Notes under the pieces: model-generated
Told to the model about the DNA's origin: nothing
What the model saw: the letters and a program-made list of their open reading frames with translations, nothing else
Database searches by the model: none
Position numbers and translations under genes: made by a program
In this document: piece by piece, positions 1-5,857 of the stretch
How the letters are laid out: each line of letters begins with the position of its first letter
How positions within the stretch are numbered: position 1 is the stretch's first letter
NCBI GenBank assembly: GCA_002701605.2
Contig: NZWF02000007.1
Location: 11,107-20,143, forward strand
Direction of reading: 5' to 3'
From: a bacterium
GTDB lineage: Bacteria; Desulfobacterota_D; UBA1144
Length of the DNA stretch: 9,037 bases

Positions 1-1341
1 TCTAATAATAAATTTAATATGCATAGATCCAGAGCTTGTCTTTATAAAGATATAGGCATGTGCCTTGGGCCTTGTGATGATAATGGAATTAAACAAAAAT
101 ATAATGAAAATGTTGAAAAAATAAATAATATTTTTAAAGGTAAAATTGGTGAATTAAAAAAGAATATTGAAAAAAAGATGAATGAGCTTGCAGAAAAAGA
201 AATGTTCGAGCAAGCATCTTTCTTAAGGGATGAATTAGAAATCTTCAATAATAATAACTATTTTGATGCAGTAAGTGCAGAAAATCTAAAAAATACAGAT
301 ATCATTGGTATCCATACAGCTAGTAATTTAATTCAAATAGCAATATTGTTCTTTCGTGGTGGTTTCATTATAGATAAAGCTGATCTTTTTTTTCACTCAA
401 AAACTAAAAACATTAAATTAGAAAGCTATGAAATAATTAAACAATTTTATTCATTGAAGTCATCAGTACCAAAAAAAATCTTTTTACCTAAAGATTTCGA
501 TTTCCAAAAAGAACTTTCGTCAGACCTAAGAAGTCTAGGTATTAAAGAATTGAAGATTGAATTAATTCAAAAAGGAAAAAAATTAAAACTTATAGAGTTA
601 GCAGAAAAAAATGCTAAAATGCAATTTGAAGCAAATTTTGATGAAGATCAGCAATTAGATAAAAATCTAAAAAATTTAAAAAAAGTTTTGAGCTTAAAAC
701 AGCTTCCGCTCCGAATAGAATGCTTCGATATTTCCAATACTCAGGGTACAAATGCTGTGGCTTCTATGGTTACTTTCAAGAATTGTAAGCCTGATAAAGC
801 ATCCTATAGAAAATTTAATATTAAAACAAATGGTCCTGATGACTATGGAATGATGAAGGAAGCAATTAGCAGAAGAATTAACAGGATTGGTCAAAATGGA
901 TGGGAAAGACCTGATCTTATACTTTTGGATGGTGGCAAAGGGCATTTGAATAAAATCAAAAAATTGATACCAAAAAATATTGGATTAGCATCAATTGCAA
1001 AACCAACCAGAAATGAGAAAATTGATAAAATTTATCTACCAGATGTCAAATCTGCTATTAATTTTGATAAATTAAGTGATGAACTAAATATTTTAATAAA
1101 TTTAAGAAATGAAGCACATAGATTTGCAATTAATTTTCACAAATCAAAAAGAGGGAAAGAAATGATTAGCTCTTCAATATTTACATCTCTTAAAATTAAT
1201 AAACAAACTATTAATAAATTAATAAGAAAGTTTAGAGATATTAATGGTATAGCATCAGCAACAGATGCTGAACTGAATGAGCTCGGAATAAATAAGAATA
1301 TAATTCAAAAAATTCTTCTTAACTTAAGAAAAAATCAATAA
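1..1341 (+). CDS. uvrC: UvrABC system protein C (excinuclease subunit), 5'-truncated by the window edge
   Basis: UvrC makes both DNA incisions in nucleotide excision repair, acting with UvrA and UvrB in the cytoplasm. The frame is open from base 1, so the ATG at 19 is internal. The usual N-terminal GIY-YIG nuclease domain (3' incision) would lie mostly upstream of the window. Visible in order are the Cys-rich linker (RACLYKDIGMCLGPC, about bases 31-75), a UVR motif that binds UvrB (about 160-245, with EQASFLRDEL), and the RNase H-like 5'-incision domain. Its DDH triad appears intact: Asp in ECFDIS (727-729), Asp in LLDGGKG (928-930) and His in RNEAHRF (1117-1119). A C-terminal helix-hairpin-helix region follows (about 1165-1330), but its first hairpin lacks the usual Gly-x-Gly. 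The gene ends with TAA and overlaps the convergent argF by 23 bases. The family call is very secure. Confidence 0.97.
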   Translation, partial: SNNKFNMHRSRACLYKDIGMCLGPCDDNGIKQKYNENVEKINNIFKGKIGELKKNIEKKMNELAEKEMFEQASFLRDELEIFNNNNYFDAVSAENLKNTDIIGIHTASNLIQIAILFFRGGFIIDKADLFFHSKTKNIKLESYEIIKQFYSLKSSVPKKIFLPKDFDFQKELSSDLRSLGIKELKIELIQKGKKLKLIELAEKNAKMQFEANFDEDQQLDKNLKNLKKVLSLKQLPLRIECFDISNTQGTNAVASMVTFKNCKPDKASYRKFNIKTNGPDDYGMMKEAISRRINRIGQNGWERPDLILLDGGKGHLNKIKKLIPKNIGLASIAKPTRNEKIDKIYLPDVKSAINFDKLSDELNILINLRNEAHRFAINFHKSKRGKEMISSSIFTSLKINKQTINKLIRKFRDINGIASATDAELNELGINKNIIQKILLNLRKNQ

Positions 1342-2212
1342 TCGCCATTGCAGAATAAAGTTTATTTTCTGCTTGTTGATATACGATAGATTTATCAGAA
1401 TTAATAACATCCAAAGTTACTTCCTCGCCAATGTGTGCCGGAAGACAATGCATAAATACTGATTTATTACTAGTTTTTTGCATAAGGGTTTTAGTTACTT
1501 GATATTTTTTAAAATCTTTCAACCTAATAGCATTTTCTTTTTCCATGCCCATACTTGTCCAAACATCAGTATAAATTACATCAGCATTATGAAATGCTTT
1601 ATTAGTATCCGTTGTTAAGGATAATCCAATTTCTTCATTTATTATGTTTGCTATGGGCTTACTGTATTTTTTAGGGCAGCAAAAAGTAAAATTTAAATTT
1701 AATATTTTAGCTATCTTTGCAAATGATATAGCTATATTATTTGCATCGCCAATATAGCAGATATTAATTTTTCTAATATTTTTTTTATTAAAGACCTCTT
1801 TAATAGTAAAAATATCAGAAATTATCTGAGTTGGATGCTCAAGATCAGATAGTGCATTAATAATAGGAATATCAGATGCTTTATGAAAATCACTAATTTT
1901 AGAATGTGAATCTGTTCTATAAACTAATGCATCCAAATAAAACGAAAACATTCTAGCAGTTTCTGCTATGGACTCACCTCTTGATAACTGAGTATCTTGC
2001 TTATTAATAAATATTGGATTTGCCCCTAATTTTGCAATAGCAGACTCAAAAGATAATCTTGTTCTAGTAGAAAATTTTTCAAATAAAAGACCGACCGATT
2101 TCCCTAGGTGTTTAGCAACTTTCTTTTTCTTCTTAAAATATGCGATTTTAGCTAATATTTTAAGTATTTCTTTTTCTGTTAAATCATCAATGCTTATTAA
2201 AGACCTAGACAT
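1319..2212 (-). CDS. argF: Ornithine carbamoyltransferase
   Basis: Transfers the carbamoyl group from carbamoyl phosphate to ornithine, giving citrulline in arginine biosynthesis; cytoplasmic, typically trimeric. At 297 aa it is near the usual 300-310. The carbamoyl-phosphate site is seen as STRTR (residues 48-52) and HPTQ (126-129). The ornithine loop is DVWTSMG (216-222) and the catalytic Cys lies in HCLPAH (255-260). Near the C-terminus the usual AENR reads AENK (Lys284), and the residue after HCLPAH is Ile where Arg is common; both are conservative oddities in otherwise intact sites. The ATG start has a strong GGAGG six bases upstream and overlaps the argD stop by eight bases, so translation is probably coupled. 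An aspartate carbamoyltransferase is unlikely because of the SMG loop and the HCLP motif. Confidence 0.96.
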   Translation of the reverse strand: MSRSLISIDDLTEKEILKILAKIAYFKKKKKVAKHLGKSVGLLFEKFSTRTRLSFESAIAKLGANPIFINKQDTQLSRGESIAETARMFSFYLDALVYRTDSHSKISDFHKASDIPIINALSDLEHPTQIISDIFTIKEVFNKKNIRKINICYIGDANNIAISFAKIAKILNLNFTFCCPKKYSKPIANIINEEIGLSLTTDTNKAFHNADVIYTDVWTSMGMEKENAIRLKDFKKYQVTKTLMQKTSNKSVFMHCLPAHIGEEVTLDVINSDKSIVYQQAENKLYSAMAIIDFFLS

Positions 2213-3398
2213 TTAAATCCTCCAATGAACTTTTAAATATTTTGATAGATTGATCTATCTCTGATTTTTTTACATTTAATGGTGGGAGTATTCTTATGTT
2301 TACTTTTTCAGTTAATAATACAAGTAATCCTTTATTTAAACATAAAGTAGCAAATTTCTTCGCCAACCTTGATGAGAAAAATTCAATAGCTAATATTAGA
2401 CCTAATCCCCTTACTTCTTTAATCTTATTATTTGTACTCAACTTTTTTAGTTCTTTAAGAAAATAATTTCCCTTACTTGTAACATTACTTAAAAAAGATT
2501 TTGTATTAATTTGTTTAAACGATGCCATACCCGCAGCCATTGCAAGTGGATTTCCTCCCATAGTTGTTCCATGAGAACCTGGGGTTAAAAAATCAGCAAC
2601 TTTTGGTGAAGCAACAACGGCTCCTACAGGTAATCCTCCACCTATTGCTTTTGCAAGAGTAAAAATATCTGGCTTTATATCAAAATGTTCATGACAATAT
2701 ATTTTACCAGTTCTACCTACTCCAACTTGTACCTCATCAAAAATTAATAAAATATTATTTTTTTTACAAATTTTTTCTAATTTTTTAAGATAAGGCTTTA
2801 ATCCCAAAATGACTCCTGCTTCACCTTGAATAGGTTCAACAATTACTGCTAACAGCTTTTTATCGTTTTTAATGATTTTTTCTAAACTTTTAATATTATT
2901 AAATTCCGCAGTTTTAAAACCAGGTACTAATGGATAAAACCCTTCTTTGTATTTTTTTGGCCATGTAGCGGTTAAAGAACCAAAGGTTCTACCGTGAAAA
3001 CCACCAGTAAATGAAATAATAGTTTTTTTGTTATTAAAGATTCCCCATTTTCTTGAAATCTTAAATGCTGCTTCATTAGCCTCCGTTCCACTATTGCAGA
3101 AAAAAACTTTATGGCCTGGTTTATTTTTAACAATTTCTTTAGCAAAATTAACCTGATTAGGTATGACAAATAAATTCGAAACATGAACTAAATTTTTTAG
3201 CTGTTTATTAATAGCATTATTTACTTTTTTATTATTATGACCCAAATTGTTTACAGCTATACCAGAAATAAAATCTAAATATTTTTTTGATTCAGAATCA
3301 TAAACATATGATCCCTCGCCATTCACTATTGAAATTGGGTATCTAGAATAATTACTAATTATATATTTTGAATTATCTTCTAATATTTTGTTATTCAC
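2205..3398 (-). CDS. argD: Acetylornithine aminotransferase (PLP, class III)
   Basis: Converts N-acetylglutamate 5-semialdehyde to N-acetylornithine using glutamate as amino donor; the family often also serves succinyl-diaminopimelate in lysine synthesis. With the GTG start chosen here it is 397 aa, normal for ArgD. The start of the fold (GEGSYVYDSESKKYLDF), the phosphate-binding CNSGTEANEAA, FHGRTFGSLTAT, the PLP-contacting FDEVQVGVGRTG and the Schiff-base Lys250 in LAKAIGGGLP are all visible. The open frame runs ten codons further up to a TTG at 3428. GTG 3398 is preferred because GAGG ends five bases upstream and because family proteins begin about here (NNKILEDNSKYI). The gap to the argB stop is only seven bases, and the 3' end overlaps argF by eight. 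Other class III transaminases are possible in principle, but the motifs and the arg neighbours argue for ArgD. Confidence 0.95.
   Translation of the reverse strand: MNNKILEDNSKYIISNYSRYPISIVNGEGSYVYDSESKKYLDFISGIAVNNLGHNNKKVNNAINKQLKNLVHVSNLFVIPNQVNFAKEIVKNKPGHKVFFCNSGTEANEAAFKISRKWGIFNNKKTIISFTGGFHGRTFGSLTATWPKKYKEGFYPLVPGFKTAEFNNIKSLEKIIKNDKKLLAVIVEPIQGEAGVILGLKPYLKKLEKICKKNNILLIFDEVQVGVGRTGKIYCHEHFDIKPDIFTLAKAIGGGLPVGAVVASPKVADFLTPGSHGTTMGGNPLAMAAGMASFKQINTKSFLSNVTSKGNYFLKELKKLSTNNKIKEVRGLGLILAIEFFSSRLAKKFATLCLNKGLLVLLTEKVNIRILPPLNVKKSEIDQSIKIFKSSLEDLNV
2219..2223 (-). promoter_or_regulatory. Strong Shine-Dalgarno site of argF
   Basis: GGAGG on the minus strand, six bases before the argF ATG and inside the last codons of argD. 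It is the clearest ribosome-binding site in the window. It fixes the argF start and suggests re-initiation by ribosomes finishing argD. Confidence 0.85.
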
Positions 3399-3403
3399 TT
3401 GAA

Positions 3404-3407
3404 CCTC
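3404..3407 (-). promoter_or_regulatory. Shine-Dalgarno site that decides the argD start
   Basis: GAGG on the minus strand, five bases before a GTG codon and overlapping the argB stop TGA (3406-3408). This favours GTG at 3398 over the upstream in-frame TTG at 3428, which would lie inside argB. Confidence 0.65.
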
Positions 3408-4257
3408 AAAGCAAAATCTCAGTTCCAATTCCTGAATCAGTGAAGGTTTCCAGTATTACTGCATGTGGTATTCTACCATCAATAATATGAGCTTTATTTA
3501 CTCCATCCATAAGTGCTTGTACCAAACATTTAACCTTTGGGACCATACCCTTAGCGATAACCCCTTTCCTTATGAGAGAATTGGCTGTTTTTTTCGTTAT
3601 TGATGAAATTAACTTTCCTTTTTCATCTTGAATCCCAGGCACATTGGTTAATATAATTAATTTTTCAGCTTTTAAAGAAGATGCAATCTTTGATGCGGCA
3701 TGATCAGCATTGATATTGTAAGAAACACCTTTATTATTAGATCCTATAGGGGCAACTACAGGTATATAGCCATTATCTTGGAGTTCTGTTATTAATTTAA
3801 TATCAACCTTGGTTATTTCCCCTACTCTTCCTAAATCCTGTGACTTTTTAGAAGCTTTAACCTTCTTAACTCTCAAAAAACCACCATCTTTTCCCGAAAT
3901 ACCAACTGACTTGCCACCATTCATAATAATCTTAGAAACTATTTCTTTATTAACCTTTCCTCCAAGCACCATTTCAACAACTTCCATTGTTTTAGGACAT
4001 GTAACTCTTAATCCATCAATAAAATTAGATTCTATTTCCAAAGACTTTAAAACTTTTGAAATTTCAGCACCACCGCCATGAACAATTACAGGATTTATTC
4101 CAACTAGCTTCATTAATACGATATCTCTCGCAAAATTTGAGAAATCTTTTGACCCTATACTACCGCCATATTTAAAAACAATAGTCTTAGAATTGAATTT
4201 TTTTATATATGGCAAAGCCTCTATTAAAGTCTTCGCCCTTTGAACAAACTTTTCCAT
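3406..4257 (-). CDS. argB: Acetylglutamate kinase
   Basis: Phosphorylates N-acetyl-L-glutamate with ATP, the second and usually the controlled step of arginine synthesis. The 283-aa amino acid kinase fold shows KYGGS (Lys29 and Gly-rich phosphate loop), VIVHGGGAEIS (58-67), DGLRVT (81-86), VLGGKVNKEI (97-106), NINADHAA (181-188) and GMVPKV with Lys241. An N-terminal helix precedes the fold (EKFVQRAKTLIEALPYI) and the C-terminus reads LETFTDSGIGTEIL. Both resemble the arginine-inhibited, hexameric class of the enzyme, so feedback inhibition by arginine is inferred. The frame stays open 19 codons further up, but that stretch is hydrophobic poly-T-derived sequence overlapping the promoter, so ATG 4257 is chosen. 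It lacks an evident Shine-Dalgarno sequence. It is the first arg gene of the run and is followed closely by argD. Confidence 0.96.
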   Translation of the reverse strand: MEKFVQRAKTLIEALPYIKKFNSKTIVFKYGGSIGSKDFSNFARDIVLMKLVGINPVIVHGGGAEISKVLKSLEIESNFIDGLRVTCPKTMEVVEMVLGGKVNKEIVSKIIMNGGKSVGISGKDGGFLRVKKVKASKKSQDLGRVGEITKVDIKLITELQDNGYIPVVAPIGSNNKGVSYNINADHAASKIASSLKAEKLIILTNVPGIQDEKGKLISSITKKTANSLIRKGVIAKGMVPKVKCLVQALMDGVNKAHIIDGRIPHAVILETFTDSGIGTEILL

Positions 4258-4273
4258 AATGTTAAAGATTGGA

Positions 4274-4303
4274 ATTATATAGTAAAAAAAACAAAAATTC
4301 CAA
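4274..4303 (-). promoter_or_regulatory. Candidate sigma70-type promoter of argBDF
   Basis: On the minus strand TTGGAA (4298-4303) is followed after 18 bases by a perfect TATAAT (4274-4279). Sixteen bases separate the -10 from the argB ATG, so the predicted leader is about 9 nt, too short for a normal ribosome-binding site. The spacer contains a run of eight T. A 6-bp inverted repeat, GGAATT/AATTCC (4271-4276 and 4296-4301), partly covers both promoter elements. AT-rich DNA yields such matches by chance, so this is a prediction. Confidence 0.5.
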
Positions 4304-4310
4304 AAAAAAA

Positions 4311-5270
4311 TCAAATTACATTATTCTTTTCAGAATAAAAACCTTTAATCAAATTATACTTCCTTTTTATCTTATTAATATGTTCATATCTCTCTGTTGA
4401 TAGAATAGTTTTATGGCCTAACATATCTCTAACCTCAGCTGTTGAAGCTCCATTGGATAATAATGCAGTTGCAAAAGAATGACGAATCATATGAGGGTGA
4501 ACTTTAAATCCAAGGGCTTTTTGAGATAGATCAATTATATAATTATAAAATAATTGGCTTGAAGTTCTCTTTCCATTTCTAATAGGGAAAAGCCAAAGGG
4601 ATTCAATTTTATTTGAATTTAGCATGTAAATATATTCGCTTAAATAATTCTTAAGAAATTCTTTGTCTATAGGAACAACATCGCCAAGTGTACCCCCTTT
4701 TCTTTTAATATCTCTAATTACAAGATTACTTAAATCAACAGAATCTAATTTAATATTTACCAGCTCAGAAACTCTTAAACCCGTGAAAATTAATACAAGA
4801 ATCATTATAGATTTTTTAATCTCATAAAAATTGGACTTATTATTATCAAAATGTTTAATTAGCGAATCTGTAAATTTAAATAATGTTTTCTGATCTAAAT
4901 ACTTTATTTTTTTATTGTCATTATCTAATGAACCAAATAGAATTTTTCTATCATATTTTTCTAGAAAATTAGAAGAAATAATTTTTTGGTCAGTAAGATA
5001 AAAAAGAAATTTTGAAAAAGATGAAAACTTTTTATTTAAATAAGTTTTCTTGTACACCATATTATTTTTAGAATCTTGTTTAAATATTAAATTTTCAAAA
5101 TAATTAATTATTGAATCCTCACTAAAGAAAATTTTAATTTGAGATTCAGTGATTTGTTTATCAACAAAATATTTCCTTACATCTGATAGATAAGCTTCCA
5201 TTGTTGTTGAAGACAAACCTTCTATCTTCATTGATTCACTAAACTTTATTAACAGGTTTTCAACAGTCAT
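4311..5270 (-). CDS. Tyrosine recombinase, XerC/XerD type
   Basis: A site-specific recombinase that cuts and rejoins DNA through a tyrosyl-DNA intermediate. At 319 aa it is slightly longer than typical XerC or XerD (about 300). The N-terminal SAM-like, core-binding domain spans about residues 3-108. The catalytic domain carries the full set: Arg166 (TGLRVSEL), a beta-hairpin Lys (189 or 191, KRKGG), His260 and Arg263 (HPHMIRHSFA), His286 (MLGHKTI) and Tyr295 (STERYEHI). It is therefore probably active. No phage genes or attachment-site repeats surround it, and it sits directly before argB, so a chromosomal role such as dimer resolution at dif is more likely than an integrase. The sequence alone does not separate XerC from XerD. 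It is divergent from carD across 62 bases. Its TGA is followed by runs of nine and eight T, without a clear hairpin. Confidence 0.92.
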   Translation of the reverse strand: MTVENLLIKFSESMKIEGLSSTTMEAYLSDVRKYFVDKQITESQIKIFFSEDSIINYFENLIFKQDSKNNMVYKKTYLNKKFSSFSKFLFYLTDQKIISSNFLEKYDRKILFGSLDNDNKKIKYLDQKTLFKFTDSLIKHFDNNKSNFYEIKKSIMILVLIFTGLRVSELVNIKLDSVDLSNLVIRDIKRKGGTLGDVVPIDKEFLKNYLSEYIYMLNSNKIESLWLFPIRNGKRTSSQLFYNYIIDLSQKALGFKVHPHMIRHSFATALLSNGASTAEVRDMLGHKTILSTERYEHINKIKRKYNLIKGFYSEKNNVI

Positions 5271-5276
5271 TTATTG

Positions 5277-5306
5277 AATATAAAACATAAATTATCTTCA
5301 AGTCAA
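5277..5306 (-). promoter_or_regulatory. Candidate sigma70-type promoter of the recombinase gene
   Basis: Minus-strand TTGACT (5301-5306; 5 of 6 to consensus), an 18-base spacer and TATATT (5277-5282; 5 of 6). Only six bases separate the -10 from the ATG at 5270, which would put the transcript start at or next to the A of the start codon, a leaderless mRNA. The -35 overlaps the first arm of the palindrome at 5303-5320. Confidence 0.5.
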
Positions 5307-5327
5307 TTCAAAGGAATTGAATCAATT
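5303..5327. repeat. Overlapping inverted repeats between carD and the recombinase
   Basis: TCAATTC (5303-5309) and GAATTGA (5314-5320) form a perfect 7-bp inverted repeat around AAAG. The second arm is reused: AATTGA (5315-5320) pairs with TCAATT (5322-5327) around one A. TCAATT thus occurs twice directly with its complement between. The cluster overlaps the recombinase -35 and lies 5 bases before the carD start. It may be an operator for a dimeric regulator, or a hairpin in the carD leader. No known binding site is recognised, and the DNA is AT-rich. Confidence 0.4.
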
Positions 5328-5332
5328 ATACA

Positions 5333-5857
5333 ATGTGTGATAATAATAGTGTGTTTAAAGTAGGTGATAATGCAGTCTATCCTTCTCATGGTTTAGTAAA
5401 AGTAGTTTCAATTGAAGAAAAAAGTATTGGAGATCAAACTCTTAAACTTTTAATTTTACAAGTTGTTGATAGTGATATAACAGTAATGATTCCTGAAGGA
5501 TCTGTCCAGGCAAGAGGTTTGAGGCCAATCGCAAAAAAAAATGAACTAAAGACTTTATGGTCGTTAATCAAAGGAAAAACAAAATTTAAAACAGAAGATA
5601 ATTTGAGTTGGAACAAGAGATATAGAAACTATACAGAGAAATTGAAGAGTGGAAATATAATTATGGCAGGTGAAGTTTTTAGAGAGATAAATGATATATC
5701 ACAAAAAAAAGATTTATCTTTTGGGGAACAAAAGATCCTTGAAACTGCATTTAATAGGATAGTGAAAGAATTAAGTGCAGCCTTAAAAGCAAAAGAGGAT
5801 GAAATATATATAGACATAAAGAAGCTTTTGAAAAAACAAGATTCAATAAATGTTTAA
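5333..5857 (+). CDS. carD: CarD/CdnL-family RNA polymerase-binding transcription regulator
   Basis: CarD-family proteins bind the RNA polymerase beta subunit and stabilise the open promoter complex, often at rRNA and growth-related promoters. The 174-aa protein is of typical size. The N-terminal Tudor-like RNAP-interaction domain is at residues about 7-66 (FKVGDNAVYPSHG ... QARGLRPI). The helical C-terminal DNA-binding domain has NLSWNKRYR, whose Trp93 sits where the family's upstream minor-groove Trp is expected, and the signature DLSFGEQKILETA (about 127-139). ATG 5333 is the only usable start, since an in-frame TGA lies 15 bases upstream. The nearest AAGGA is about 17 bases away, too far for a normal ribosome-binding site. 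It is divergent from the recombinase, and its last 15 bases overlap the convergent phosphodiesterase gene. Confidence 0.95.
   Translation: MCDNNSVFKVGDNAVYPSHGLVKVVSIEEKSIGDQTLKLLILQVVDSDITVMIPEGSVQARGLRPIAKKNELKTLWSLIKGKTKFKTEDNLSWNKRYRNYTEKLKSGNIIMAGEVFREINDISQKKDLSFGEQKILETAFNRIVKELSAALKAKEDEIYIDIKKLLKKQDSINV

Noticed and set aside
521..540. Inverted repeats AGAC/GTCT and ACCTA/TAGGT
   Set aside because: They are short, mutually exclusive stems inside conserved uvrC coding sequence.
1350..1372. Hairpin GCAGAA ... TTCTGC just past the uvrC stop, as a uvrC terminator
   Set aside because: The stem is 6 bp with an 11-base loop, no T-run follows, and it lies within the argF coding region.
3809..4081. 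Plus-strand open frame of 90 codons
   Set aside because: It lies wholly antisense to conserved argB motifs, has no ribosome-binding site and resembles no protein; the same applies to the other antisense frames in uvrC, carD, argD and bioF.
4258..4314. A 19-residue N-terminal extension of ArgB, in frame upstream of the ATG
   Set aside because: It encodes a hydrophobic stretch from poly-T DNA, covers the predicted promoter, has no good start signal, and acetylglutamate kinase families begin near EKFVQRAKTL.
4311..5270. Recombinase as a sign of an integrated mobile element
   Set aside because: There are no phage or cargo genes, tRNA or flanking direct repeats. Base composition matches the neighbours and the housekeeping context points to a Xer-type protein.
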